DNA of 64,000 nucleotides from Porphyromonadaceae bacterium W3.11 (GTDB lineage Bacteria; Bacteroidota; Bacteroidia; Bacteroidales; Porphyromonadaceae), in NCBI GenBank assembly GCA_030434245.1, contig JAUISX010000002.1:62001-126000 (forward strand), written 5' to 3'. This document shows positions 50,784 to 59,781 of the stretch, one piece after another. The notes below the pieces were generated by a model. It saw nothing but the letters and a program-made list of their open reading frames with translations, searched no databases and was not told the DNA's origin. The position numbers and the translations under genes were made by a program. Every line of letters begins with the position of its first letter. The first letter of the stretch is position 1.

Positions 50784-51767
50784 ATGAATAAGATAGGAAA
50801 AGCTAAGATTTACCATTCTGTAGAAGAATTACAAAGTAGAGACAATCAGAAGCCTTTAGTGGCGACTCTAGGATTATTTGACGGCGTTCACTTGGGACAC
50901 CAACATCTCATCAATGCGATGCAGATGATGGCGAAGGACTTAGGTGCCGAATCCCTAATCATAACACTGGACAGACACCCTACCACTGTCCTTTCCCCGA
51001 ATGATCAACCCCCACTCAAAATTTCTTCATTAAGAGAAAGGCTTCGACTTCTATCCAATACTGGAGCTGATCATATCCTCGTCCTTCCTTTCACGAAAGA
51101 CTTATCAAAGCAGCCACCAACAAAATTTATTGCACCCATCCTGGATGCAGGTATGATTGGTATGATGCTTGGCTATGACAATCGATTTGGGAAAAAGATG
51201 TTGGGTGAGACTGTAGAGTCCTTTGATCATGATCTAGAATCTATAGGGCTGACCATTCGCAGGGTATCGACCTATGAGGATGGTGGCATTCCTGTCAGCT
51301 CATCTCGTATCAGATACTGTCTCGCCCAAAAGAATTTCACACAGATTGAACAGCTCCTGGGTCGCCCATACAGCCTAAGCGGCAGGGTTACAGGCGGTCG
51401 GCAGATAGGACGGACGATTAACTACCCTACAGCCAACATAGTGCCGGAGGACCCGAATGTAATTTTACCTGAAGTGGGCGTCTATATATCAGAGGTCATT
51501 ATTGACAATAAGATTTACACTGGGATGTCCTATTATGGCTCAACGCCAACGGTCTCAAATGGTGGTATTATTCAGCATCGGATAGAGGTGTTCGTCTTTG
51601 ACTTCGAAGGGTATCTTTACGACAAAGAATTAACCATTTCATTCAGAAAATTCATCAGACCAGATGAAAAGTTTGCTAGCTTGGAAGAGTTGCAAAAACA
51701 GCTCGAAGCAGACGAAAAGGTATCTCGAGAGTTTTTTGTAAACCACCCCATCCTATTAAAGATTTAA
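50784..51767 (+). CDS. ribF: Bifunctional riboflavin kinase / FAD synthetase
   Basis: The 327-residue cytoplasmic enzyme makes FMN and then FAD from riboflavin. The N-terminal adenylyltransferase domain (about 20-190) has TLGLFDGVHLGHQHLI and SSSRIRYCL; the C-terminal kinase domain (about 195-320) has GRVTGGRQIGRTINYPTANI and the GVY segment. It starts 6 bases after the EnvC-like gene and 10 bases before the acyltransferase, so it is embedded in an envelope gene run. Confidence 0.95.
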   Translation: MNKIGKAKIYHSVEELQSRDNQKPLVATLGLFDGVHLGHQHLINAMQMMAKDLGAESLIITLDRHPTTVLSPNDQPPLKISSLRERLRLLSNTGADHILVLPFTKDLSKQPPTKFIAPILDAGMIGMMLGYDNRFGKKMLGETVESFDHDLESIGLTIRRVSTYEDGGIPVSSSRIRYCLAQKNFTQIEQLLGRPYSLSGRVTGGRQIGRTINYPTANIVPEDPNVILPEVGVYISEVIIDNKIYTGMSYYGSTPTVSNGGIIQHRIEVFVFDFEGYLYDKELTISFRKFIRPDEKFASLEELQKQLEADEKVSREFFVNHPILLKI

Positions 51768-51777
51768 GCTTAGCAAC

Positions 51778-52608
51778 GTGAAGAAGATTGATGTTAGAGC
51801 ATCGGTTCGCTCAAAATACAAAGGATATATACCAGAATTTGTTCTGAAATGGATGGAGAAGCTGGTGCACCAAGATGAATTAAATGAAATCATGAAGCTG
51901 CAAGACCACGTTGGCGGTGTCGAATTTGCAGAAAAAATCCTTGAGCACCTACACATCACGACAGAAATCATAGGAGCAGAACGCCTCCCCTTACCTGATC
52001 AGCCCTCTTTCTTCGTGAGTAACCACCCTCTAGGCGGAGCGGATGGCATTATCCTCACTTATATATTAGGGCAGCACTATCATGGCAATATCAAAGTCCT
52101 AGTAAATGATCTGCTCATGAGTGTCTATCAATTTGGAGATGTATTCATCCCAGTCAATAAATATGGTAGTCAAGCTCGTGATCTAGCTCACCAGATCAAC
52201 GATGCGTTGGAGAGCGACAAACAGATCATCAGCTTTCCAGCTGGTCTATGTAGTAGGAAAGGGGATGATGGAGAAATCAGGGACTTAAAGTGGAATCCTT
52301 CCTTCATCAGGATGGCTAAAAAAAGTGGACGAACCATCGTACCACTTTTCTTCGAAGGCGATAACTCCAATCACTTCCATAAATGGGCACGACTCCGAAA
52401 GAAACTTGGGATCAAGTTTAACTACGAATTGGTGCTTCTCCCTGATGAGGTTTTCCGTGCTAAAGGCAAACATTTTCGTATATTTGTTGGCGAACCGATA
52501 CCGATTCAACAACTCCCTACAGGTCGAGAGATACATAAGAAGGCTAATGATTTAAGAACGTCTCTGTATCACTTTCCCAAAATGTATGGAACAAATGGCA
52601 GTTTGTAG
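51778..52608 (+). CDS. glsA: O-acyltransferase, OlsA/GlsA-like (glycine lipid synthesis)
   Basis: The protein has 276 residues and starts with GTG at 51778; no in-frame ATG precedes the conserved N-terminus. The PlsC-type active site reads SNHPLGGADG, the form used by hemolysin/OlsA-type lyso-lipid acyltransferases, followed by GDVFIPVNKYG and FPAGLCSR. In Bacteroides thetaiotaomicron the adjacent pair GlsB (N-acyl) and GlsA (O-acyl) makes glycine lipids. Here the partner GNAT gene follows after 17 bases. Assignment to glycine or serine-glycine lipid synthesis rests on this pairing and on family resemblance. Confidence 0.82.
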   Translation: MKKIDVRASVRSKYKGYIPEFVLKWMEKLVHQDELNEIMKLQDHVGGVEFAEKILEHLHITTEIIGAERLPLPDQPSFFVSNHPLGGADGIILTYILGQHYHGNIKVLVNDLLMSVYQFGDVFIPVNKYGSQARDLAHQINDALESDKQIISFPAGLCSRKGDDGEIRDLKWNPSFIRMAKKSGRTIVPLFFEGDNSNHFHKWARLRKKLGIKFNYELVLLPDEVFRAKGKHFRIFVGEPIPIQQLPTGREIHKKANDLRTSLYHFPKMYGTNGSL

Positions 52609-52625
52609 TCTATAGTAAAAACAAT

Positions 52626-53669
52626 ATGATTAAGGAAGATATCATACCTGCAAGAGACCCGAATATCATTCAGGCAGAACTTAGCGAACAGTTGCTTTTG
52701 CGTAAGACCAATCGAGCTGGTAATGAGATCTATATCTTCCACGCCAATGATGCACCCAACACAATGATAGAGGTTGGGAGACTGAGAGAAATAGCGTTCA
52801 GGAGTAGTGGCGGTGGCACTGGACTTCCTGCTGATATTGATAGTCATGATATAGACCCCAACGGATATAGACAACTAGTAGTTTGGGACCCCCAAAAGAA
52901 GCAACTCATTGGTGGGTATCGGTACATCCTTGGAGGTAATGTCGCTCTCGATGGTGACCAAACCACACTCTCTAGCAATGAGATTTTTCATTTCAGTAAA
53001 ACCTTTATTGAGGAATATATCCCTAAGACTATTGAGCTAGGCAGAAGCTTCGTAAGAATGGAGGAGAGAGATGGCAAGCTGCTTCCGGCTTCTATCTTTG
53101 CACTAGACAACCTGTGGGATGGGTTAGGTGGACTTATCCTAATCCACGAAGAGTATCAGTACTTCTTTGGCAAAGTGACGATGTATCAAGATTACAATAA
53201 AAAGGCTAAAGATCTTATCGCCTATTACTTTCAGACTTACTTCCAAGGCGACCAAGAACTGATGCACCCTAAGTATCCCATTTCTATAGAGGTCCCTATT
53301 TCGGAACTTAAAGCTGTGATCAAAGGTGATAACCCGAAGGTGGACTATAAGCACCTTTCGAAAACAATCCGTGATATGGGGACATCCATACCCCCTCTTG
53401 TTAATTCATATCTAGGGCTATCCGAATCGCTCATGTACTTTGGTACTAGCGTCAATCCTCACTTCGGTAATGTTGAAGAAACGGCCATCATGATTCCAAT
53501 GGAAGAGATCTCAGACGATAAACTAAAGAGGCATGTAGAGTCCTTTATCAGAGACGCCACCAAAGGGATTAACCCTGGGATTATCTCACAAATCAAGAGA
53601 CGGTTAGGACTATCAAGTAAGGAAAAAACCAAAGAGAGCATTATCGATACAAAAATAAAAGAAGAGTAA
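52626..53669 (+). CDS. glsB: GNAT-like N-acyltransferase, GlsB/OlsB-like ('hemolysin')
   Basis: The protein has 347 residues, no signal peptide. The N-terminal ~200 residues match the OlsB/hemolysin acyltransferase family: VGRLREIAFRSSGGGTG, DIDSHD, YRQLVVWDPQKKQLIGGYRY, TIELGRSFVR and ALDNLWDGLGG. It would add a beta-hydroxy fatty acid to the amino group of glycine, the first step of glycine lipids. With the O-acyltransferase 17 bases upstream it forms the two-enzyme route. The extra C-terminal ~130 residues are usual in Bacteroidetes members. Confidence 0.82.
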   Translation: MIKEDIIPARDPNIIQAELSEQLLLRKTNRAGNEIYIFHANDAPNTMIEVGRLREIAFRSSGGGTGLPADIDSHDIDPNGYRQLVVWDPQKKQLIGGYRYILGGNVALDGDQTTLSSNEIFHFSKTFIEEYIPKTIELGRSFVRMEERDGKLLPASIFALDNLWDGLGGLILIHEEYQYFFGKVTMYQDYNKKAKDLIAYYFQTYFQGDQELMHPKYPISIEVPISELKAVIKGDNPKVDYKHLSKTIRDMGTSIPPLVNSYLGLSESLMYFGTSVNPHFGNVEETAIMIPMEEISDDKLKRHVESFIRDATKGINPGIISQIKRRLGLSSKEKTKESIIDTKIKEE

Positions 53670-53680
53670 ACTTTATTGGT

Positions 53681-53688
53681 TATCTTTG
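53681..53688 (+). promoter_or_regulatory. -7 box directly before the SPOR-protein start (leaderless?)
   Basis: TATCTTTG, a perfect TAnnTTTG match, ends only 4 bases before the ATG at 53693, placing the expected transcription start at or next to the A of the start codon. No clear -33 is seen. Confidence 0.5.
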
Positions 53689-53692
53689 TAAA

Positions 53693-54184
53693 ATGAAAGT
53701 AAAGAGTATATTTATAATTCTGGTTATAAGTCTTAGTTGCATAAGCTCTACAATGGCTCAAGAAGCAACTAAGCAACAAGATACTATCTTCGAGGCACTG
53801 CTTGCTGACAACCCTGGCAATGGAACTATTGCGATTAAGCAGAGTCAGCACATCATGCAATTGGTAGGTAAGCCATCAAGTGCACTGAGCAGAGCAAAGT
53901 TTTATAATGGCTATGCCGTCCTTCAAGGATATAAGGTACAGCTCTATAGTGGTAATAACACCAATAGTAAGAACATTGCACGAGCCCGTGCCGCTGAGGT
54001 AAGAGAGAACTTTCCTGAACTAGAGACCGCAGTAGAGTTCGAGGCCCCCTTTTGGAGACTGAGGGTGGGCAGCTTCATTGAATTTTCTGAGGCTAGAGAA
54101 TGCATGATGGAGCTTAAGAAACAGTTTCCTACGTTCTCCAAAGAGGTATATATCGTAAGATCTACCGTTAGAATAAAACAGTAA
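53693..54184 (+). CDS. SPOR domain protein
   Basis: The protein has 163 residues with a signal peptide ending STMAQ (about 23). The C-terminal ~75 residues are a SPOR domain (YKVQLYSGNNTNSKNIARAR, then FWRLRVGSFIEFSEAREC), which binds denuded peptidoglycan strands at division sites. This suits an operon that also encodes an EnvC-like amidase activator upstream. It starts 23 bases after glsB; a promoter-like box sits in that gap. folE follows after 33 bases. Confidence 0.88.
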   Translation: MKVKSIFIILVISLSCISSTMAQEATKQQDTIFEALLADNPGNGTIAIKQSQHIMQLVGKPSSALSRAKFYNGYAVLQGYKVQLYSGNNTNSKNIARARAAEVRENFPELETAVEFEAPFWRLRVGSFIEFSEARECMMELKKQFPTFSKEVYIVRSTVRIKQ

Positions 54185-54217
54185 TTTAATCTATTAAGCA
54201 ACAATCTTTATAATATA

Positions 54218-54832
54218 ATGTCCAATAATCCCTACTTCACAGAAGAGATAAGCGAAGAAAAAGAGAATGAAATTGTAGAACGTCTTGCCACACTTTATAG
54301 GCAAGCAATAGTAGAGATAGGAGAAGACCCCACACGTGAGGGCTTACTTAAATCCCCTACTCGCGTGGCAAAGGCTTTTCGATTCATGACCCAAGGGTAT
54401 CACCAAGATCCAGCCGCGGTACTTAAGAGTGCTATGTTTCGCGAAGATTACAAGCAGATGGTCATCGTCAAAGATATAGATTTTTATTCCATGTGCGAAC
54501 ATCACTTCCTTCCATTTTTTGGGAAAGTGCACATTGCTTATATCCCCAATAAGTACATTACGGGGTTGAGCAAACTCCCTCGTATCGTAGATATTTTTGC
54601 TCGTCGCCTTCAGGTACAAGAACGACTCACCACTCAGATCAAAGAGTGTATTCAGGAGACCCTACACCCTCTAGGTGTAATGGTTGTCATTGAAGCTCAG
54701 CACATGTGTATGCAGATGAGGGGGGTACAGAAGCAGAATTCCATCACCACCACATCCGACTTTACAGGTGCTTTCCAAGAGGATAATACGAGGGATGAAT
54801 TTATGAATCTCATCAAGCATAATCACAGATAA
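54218..54832 (+). CDS. folE: GTP cyclohydrolase I
   Basis: The 204-residue homodecameric zinc enzyme converts GTP to dihydroneopterin triphosphate, the first step of folate synthesis. Motifs: [40 protein letters not shown] with Cys and His zinc ligands, [20 protein letters not shown], and [13 protein letters not shown] with the second Cys ligand. It is the last gene of the 46910-54832 run and ends at a strong terminator. Confidence 0.96.
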   Translation: MSNNPYFTEEISEEKENEIVERLATLYRQAIVEIGEDPTREGLLKSPTRVAKAFRFMTQGYHQDPAAVLKSAMFREDYKQMVIVKDIDFYSMCEHHFLPFFGKVHIAYIPNKYITGLSKLPRIVDIFARRLQVQERLTTQIKECIQETLHPLGVMVVIEAQHMCMQMRGVQKQNSITTTSDFTGAFQEDNTRDEFMNLIKHNHR

Positions 54833-54875
54833 AACTGGTGTGGGATATATATCCCAGTGAATGCTTAGAAATAAA

Positions 54876-54920
54876 AAAATAGGATAGCCCTTACCAAACT
54901 TAGGTGGGTTATCCTATTTT
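54876..54920. terminator. Bidirectional terminator between folE and mnmA
   Basis: A 15-bp stem with one wobble, AAAATAGGATAGCCC (54876-54890) with GGGTTATCCTATTTT (54906-54920) and a 15-nt loop. A-rich on the left and T-rich on the right, so it works for both convergent genes. Confidence 0.88.
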
Positions 54921-55036
54921 TATAGTGTTTCAGTAGGGATAAGATCGAAAATGCACACCAAGTGACATTCTCACAATAGGGCTGACTAAAGTTATACAGA
55001 GGAATGTGTCGTCCAATTCTCTCATATAACTGTGGA

Positions 55037-56119
55037 TTACTCCTCTTTCCAGCCCCTACTAATCACACCGCTCCCATAGCAAATCGTACTAGAGGCATCA
55101 TATATCGTACAGAACTGTCCTGGTGCAATGCCCTGTATCAGATCCTCAGATAGGATATAATGTGTCCCATTATCATTACGACGCAATAGTGCTGAAGTAA
55201 ATTCGGGCGTATGACGCACCTTGAAGGTTACTTCCATGTCCATTGCTCCTGGAAGCATCGGATCGCCACTAATAAAATTCATCTCTCCGAGCTCGATGAC
55301 ATTACCATATTGCTCCTCCGGATCATAACCACGGCTAACATACAGACGATTATTCTCAATATCCTTTCGGATAACAAACCATGGTCCGCCAGCTAGGCCT
55401 AACCCTTTTCTCTGCCCGATCGTATGAAACCAAAAGCCCTTATGTTCACCTAAGACCTTACCACTATCTAGGTCTATAATCTCACCTGGCATACTACCTA
55501 AATGTTGCTCCAAGAAGTCATTATAATCCACCTTACCTAAGAAACAGATACCTTGACTATCCCTACGTTTAGCCGTAACCAAATGAGATTGCTCGGCAAT
55601 TCTACGCACTTCACTCTTGGGCAATGGGCCTAATGGAAATAAAGCCTTATAGAGCTGAGGATAGGTGATCTGAGCCAGAAAATCGGTCTGATCCTTCACT
55701 CTATCCTTAGCTGTCGCTAGATAGTGGACTCCATCTATAATCTTCTTATCGGCATAGTGACCTGTAGCAATCTGATCATAATCCTTACCTACGTATTCAT
55801 CAAAGTAGCCAAACTTAATGACCCTATTACACATAATATCAGGGTGTGGCGTCTTACCACTTCTCACGGTATCCACCATGTACTTGACCACATAGTCCCA
55901 ATACTCCCGATGTAGATTGACGACCTCCAATGGTCTTCCGTAATGACGAGCTAGCCACCTCACCATCTCCATATCCTCCTCAGCAGGACAGTCCTCAAAG
56001 CCTGCTTCATTGGCTCCAATATGGATATAGAAGAGATCGGGTTCTATACCCTGCTCCATCAAAAGATGGAGGGCGACAGAGCTATCAACACCGCCTGATA
56101 GAAGTAATGCTACACTCAT
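55037..56119 (-). CDS. mnmA: tRNA 2-thiouridine(34) synthase
   Basis: The 360-residue enzyme adds sulfur to U34 of tRNAs for Lys, Glu and Gln. The PP-loop [13 protein letters not shown] is at residue 6; the catalytic cysteine lies in [11 protein letters not shown] and the second in [22 protein letters not shown] is also typical. The start overlaps the metG stop by 4 bases, an unusual but clear coupling of two tRNA-related functions. Confidence 0.95.
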   Translation of the reverse strand: MSVALLLSGGVDSSVALHLLMEQGIEPDLFYIHIGANEAGFEDCPAEEDMEMVRWLARHYGRPLEVVNLHREYWDYVVKYMVDTVRSGKTPHPDIMCNRVIKFGYFDEYVGKDYDQIATGHYADKKIIDGVHYLATAKDRVKDQTDFLAQITYPQLYKALFPLGPLPKSEVRRIAEQSHLVTAKRRDSQGICFLGKVDYNDFLEQHLGSMPGEIIDLDSGKVLGEHKGFWFHTIGQRKGLGLAGGPWFVIRKDIENNRLYVSRGYDPEEQYGNVIELGEMNFISGDPMLPGAMDMEVTFKVRHTPEFTSALLRRNDNGTHYILSEDLIQGIAPGQFCTIYDASSTICYGSGVISRGWKEE

Positions 56120-58176
56120 GATACCTTTGACCCCGCTTTAACCTCTTTGCTTGGCTGTAGTAAAGAAAGAGTACCATCAGCCTCAGCAACAGATAAGATC
56201 ATCCCTTCGCTGAGGATACCACGCATCTTACGAGCTGCAAGGTTGGCAATGTATATCACCTGTCTTCCAGCCAGTTTTTCAGGCTCCGCATAATACTGAG
56301 CCAATCCGCTGATGATAGTACGTCCTCCTAATCCATCATCCAAGGTAAATTCGAGCAACTTATCTGTCTTAGGAACCTTCTTACACTCCTTAATAGTCGC
56401 CACTCGTATATCCAATTTCAAAAAGTCGTCAAAAGCGATCTCTGGAGCAATGGGCTCAACCTTCGCCTCTGCTTTCTTAGCCTCCTCATTAGCTATTTTG
56501 GTCGCTCTTAATTTCTCTCTCTGAGCCTCAATAACCTCATCATCAATCTTCTCAAAGAGTAATTCGGGCTTAGCCACAGCTGCACCTACAGACATAAGGT
56601 CTGTTCGTCCAATTCTCTCCCATGAGAGTTCACTTTCGAGATGTAGCATCTCTCTAAGTTTACGCATACTGAATGGCAAGAATGGCTCGAAGAGGAGAGA
56701 TAAGTTAGCCGCAATCTGCAAGGAGATATTCAGGATAGTCCCAACTCTCTCCATATCCGTCTTTGCCAACTTCCATGGCTCAGTATCGGCCAAGTACTTA
56801 TTGCCAAGACGAGCAAGGTCCAGAGCCTTACGCTGAGCATCACGGATATGAAAGTCATCCATCAAGCGTTGAGTCTCATCTCTAATAATTAGAATCTCAG
56901 CCATGACCTCCTTATCTTGATCCGTTAATTCTGCACAAGCAGGCACCTTCCCCTCAAAATACTTGTGGGTCAAGACCATCGCACGATTAACGAAATTACC
57001 GAGCACAGCCACCAACTCATTGTTATTTCGAGCTTGAAAATCTGCCCATGTAAAGTCATTATCCTTAGTTTCAGGAGCATTAGCGGTCAGCACATACCTC
57101 AGGACATCCTGCTTTCCAGGGAAATCCTGTAGATACTCATGAAGCCATACAGCCCAGTTTCTACTTGTAGAGATCTTATCCCCTTCGAGGTTAAGAAACT
57201 CATTAGATGGGACATTATCAGGAAGATTATAGGACCCTTCCGCTTTCAACATAGCAGGAAAGACAATACAATGGAACACAATATTATCCTTTCCAATGAA
57301 ATGAAGCATACGTGTCTCTGGATCCTTCCACCAAGTCTCCCAAGTATCAGGATAAATCTCACGAGTATTAGAGATATATCCAATTGGAGCATCAAACCAC
57401 ACATAAAGCACCTTGCCCTCAGCACCTTCCACAGGCACAGGGATACCCCAGTTCAAGTCACGACTTACTGCTCTAGGCTGTAGCCCCATATCTAGCCAAC
57501 TCTTACATTGACCATATACATTGGGACGCCATTCTTTATGATCCTCTAGGATCCACTTCCTTAGCCATGCCTCATGCTTATCTAGGGGCAAGTACCAATG
57601 TTTCGTACTCTTTTTAATAGGCTGAGCACCCGAAATGGTCGAGCGAGGATTGATCAAGTCAGTAGGATTAAGAGAAGTTCCACACTTCTCACATTGGTCA
57701 CCATAAGCACCCTCATTACCACAGTGAGGACATGTACCTGTGATATATCTATCAGCTAGGAACTGCTTGGCTTCCTCATCATAATATTGCTCGCTCTCTA
57801 TCTCCACAAACTCACCCTTATCATATAGATGACGGAAGAAAGCACTAGCTGTCTGGGTGTGCATCTCGCTAGTAGTACGACTGTACACATCAAAACTTAT
57901 CCCAAACTCCTCAAAGCTAGTCTTAATCAATTCATGATAACGATCAACCACATCCTGCGGTGTGATTCCCTCTTTCTTAGCACGGATAGTAATCGGTACA
58001 CCATGTTCGTCACTACCTCCAATAAAGGCAACCTCCTCGCCCTTTAATCTCAAATACCTAACATATATATCAGCCGGCACATACACACCTGCTAAGTGTC
58101 CAATGTGTACCGGACCATTAGCATAAGGTAGTGCAGTTGTGACCAACGTACGCTTAAACTTACCTGCTTTATTCAT
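56116..58176 (-). CDS. metG: Methionine--tRNA ligase
   Basis: The 686-residue class I synthetase has the HIGH motif in [16 protein letters not shown], a zinc-binding knuckle ([18 protein letters not shown]), the KMSKS loop as GDKISTSRN and an anticodon domain. The last ~110 residues (from about 575) form a separate EMAP/Arc1p-like tRNA-binding domain ([17 protein letters not shown]), fused as in many bacteria. The loop reads KISTS in place of KMSKS, a known variant. mnmA follows with a 4-base overlap. Confidence 0.96.
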   Translation of the reverse strand: MNKAGKFKRTLVTTALPYANGPVHIGHLAGVYVPADIYVRYLRLKGEEVAFIGGSDEHGVPITIRAKKEGITPQDVVDRYHELIKTSFEEFGISFDVYSRTTSEMHTQTASAFFRHLYDKGEFVEIESEQYYDEEAKQFLADRYITGTCPHCGNEGAYGDQCEKCGTSLNPTDLINPRSTISGAQPIKKSTKHWYLPLDKHEAWLRKWILEDHKEWRPNVYGQCKSWLDMGLQPRAVSRDLNWGIPVPVEGAEGKVLYVWFDAPIGYISNTREIYPDTWETWWKDPETRMLHFIGKDNIVFHCIVFPAMLKAEGSYNLPDNVPSNEFLNLEGDKISTSRNWAVWLHEYLQDFPGKQDVLRYVLTANAPETKDNDFTWADFQARNNNELVAVLGNFVNRAMVLTHKYFEGKVPACAELTDQDKEVMAEILIIRDETQRLMDDFHIRDAQRKALDLARLGNKYLADTEPWKLAKTDMERVGTILNISLQIAANLSLLFEPFLPFSMRKLREMLHLESELSWERIGRTDLMSVGAAVAKPELLFEKIDDEVIEAQREKLRATKIANEEAKKAEAKVEPIAPEIAFDDFLKLDIRVATIKECKKVPKTDKLLEFTLDDGLGGRTIISGLAQYYAEPEKLAGRQVIYIANLAARKMRGILSEGMILSVAEADGTLSLLQPSKEVKAGSKVS

Positions 58177-58215
58177 TTCAGATGATTCAATTTAATGACA
58201 TTCAATTACAAAGGA

Positions 58216-58223
58216 CAAAGTTA
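58216..58223 (-). promoter_or_regulatory. Promoter -7 box of metG-mnmA
   Basis: Minus-strand TAACTTTG fits TAnnTTTG, 40 bases before the metG ATG. The -33 region is weak. Confidence 0.5.
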
Positions 58224-58755
58224 CTAAAAAATTAGCCTTCATTCCCATAATCATTTTAGCACAAACTATTCAGCCTATACGATAGGCAATGCCTTAAAAA
58301 TAAATGAAAAAGAAAGCCGACATCTATCTTTAAGCTATTTCAAAAAATTGCCTTCCCCTAAAATCGGTTGACCTACGAAAATAGTTGAAGTTATCATCAA
58401 AAACTCAAGTCCCTCATTTTAAGATTAAGATCAAGAGTCGACGTAAAAAATGACTGATACTGCGACTTCACCCATAGGCTTTATGGTAAAGACAGAATTA
58501 GCAGTAATAGTCATCCTGGAATAAATGCTCTTGCCCTTACTTTTTAAAAGTGCTGATGAGCAGATGATCCATCTTTTCTTGAACAACATTTTTGGTCATA
58601 TTATAACACTAGACTAGCCTATATCCTTCAAATGCAATATGAGATAGCATGGTTAAGCGGACAAGAAATACATGATATTCTGTCGTTCTTTTAGAAGAAA
58701 TGCTTTAGTACATTTTTTTCATTTCTTACAAAGTTAGCTCTACTATTTTATACTC

Positions 58756-58812
58756 AACCTACTGAATCTAAAGAAAAAAAATTCTCTAAAAAATATTTAG
58801 ATTCAGTAGGTT
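58756..58812. repeat. Perfect 17-bp inverted repeat upstream of the receptor-like gene
   Basis: AACCTACTGAATCTAAA (58756-58772) and its exact reverse complement (58796-58812) flank a 23-nt A-rich centre. No gene ends nearby to need a terminator on either strand. The right arm abuts the expected -33 position of the TACATTTG promoter at 58832. Confidence 0.75.
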
Positions 58813-58831
58813 ATGTTCGAACTTCTTTCAC

Positions 58832-58839
58832 TACATTTG
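58832..58839 (+). promoter_or_regulatory. Candidate -7 box of the receptor-like gene
   Basis: TACATTTG fits TAnnTTTG, 133 bases before the chosen ATG. The -33 region would fall at the end of the inverted repeat. Confidence 0.5.
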
Positions 58840-58971
58840 CTTAATTAGCAATTATTAACTCATGTGTGACCTATGAAAGAAAGAGGAATAACATAGTTGG
58901 AACTCTCTACCCTAATTCGTGGTAATGGGAATATAAGTGATGTTATTCTAAGTGTATTTTTTAATGACTAT

Positions 58972-59781
58972 ATGATGTATCTTGGAAAAATAAAATTGTT
59001 ATTAACGGTATTACTTATTACAATATCAAGTAATCTCGTGGCACAAAGTCCTAGTCATTCTACCATCTCGGGTAATCTTTCCCTTGAGGATGGTGAGATT
59101 GTTGTTGGAGCTAATGTATCGGCATTATCGCCTACAGATAGTACTATTATTACTTATTCAATATCTAATATAGACGGAATCTATCGCTTGCAGATACCAA
59201 GTGAATATAGCAGGGTGATTATCTCTATTACTTCCCTTATGAGTGAAGATGAGTCTAGAACTATTGAGAACAAAAGTCAGAATCTCAACTTTGTACTCAA
59301 AGAAAAAGTGACAGATCTAAGAGAGGTAACTGTGACAGCACCAAAAGTATGGGGGAATAGTGATACGATAAGTTATAGTGTCATACAGCTTAGTAGAGCT
59401 AATGATAAGACCATTAGTGATGTGCTCCGAAACATTCCAGGCATAAAAGTAGAAGGCAGTGGATTGATCCGATATCAAGGCAAGCCCATAAGTCAGTTAT
59501 ATATAGAGGGTGTAGATCTTTCACAGGGTAGGTACTCATTGATCTCAGAAAATGTATTAAGCAAGGATATCTCTACCATACAAATTTTGAACAATCACAA
59601 TCATATTAAGGCATTACAGGGAGTAAGACCTTCTGATGAAGTAGCTCTTAATCTAAAGATGGCAGAGAGTAAGCAAGGGATTTGGGCTTTTAATGGGAGG
59701 ATTGGGTTAGGCTATGATAATAGCTTTCTGACAAACTCTAAACTTACGACAAGCTATAAACGAGAAACAATCAGCACTTAA
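58972..59781 (+). CDS. Outer-membrane receptor-like protein, N-terminal part (frameshifted)
   Basis: About 269 residues. The ATG at 58972 (or the next one at 58975) gives a good signal peptide (GKIKLLLTVLLITIS, then NLVAQ); an upstream TTG at 58897 would bury it. After the signal comes a carboxypeptidase D-like regulatory domain (about 27-115), then a TonB-plug-like domain (SDVLRNIPGIKVEGSGLIRY, PISQLYIEGVDLSQ) and the first barrel strands. The frame then hits TAA at 59779, which overlaps the ATG of the next frame (TAATG). The missing barrel continues there, so this is the front half of one ~860-residue gene. Confidence 0.8.
   Translation: MMYLGKIKLLLTVLLITISSNLVAQSPSHSTISGNLSLEDGEIVVGANVSALSPTDSTIITYSISNIDGIYRLQIPSEYSRVIISITSLMSEDESRTIENKSQNLNFVLKEKVTDLREVTVTAPKVWGNSDTISYSVIQLSRANDKTISDVLRNIPGIKVEGSGLIRYQGKPISQLYIEGVDLSQGRYSLISENVLSKDISTIQILNNHNHIKALQGVRPSDEVALNLKMAESKQGIWAFNGRIGLGYDNSFLTNSKLTTSYKRETIST

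Larger units (their letters stand above)
58177..58971. other. Divergent intergenic region
   Basis: A 795-base gap between metG and the receptor-like gene. It contains the metG promoter, a small palindrome GCCTAT/ATAGGC (58273-58287), a perfect 17-bp inverted repeat (58756-58812) and a -7 box (58832-58839). The rest shows nothing recognisable. Confidence 0.6.

Noticed and set aside
54960-55030. Possible fourth copy of the dispersed repeat (ACTAAAGTTATA, then TCTCATATAACTG)
   Set aside because: Only short fragments resemble the ends of the element and no TTCCTATAGGAA palindrome is present.
58897-58971. TTG start for the receptor-like gene at 58897
   Set aside because: It would add 25 residues before a good signal peptide that begins at the ATG pair 58972/58975.
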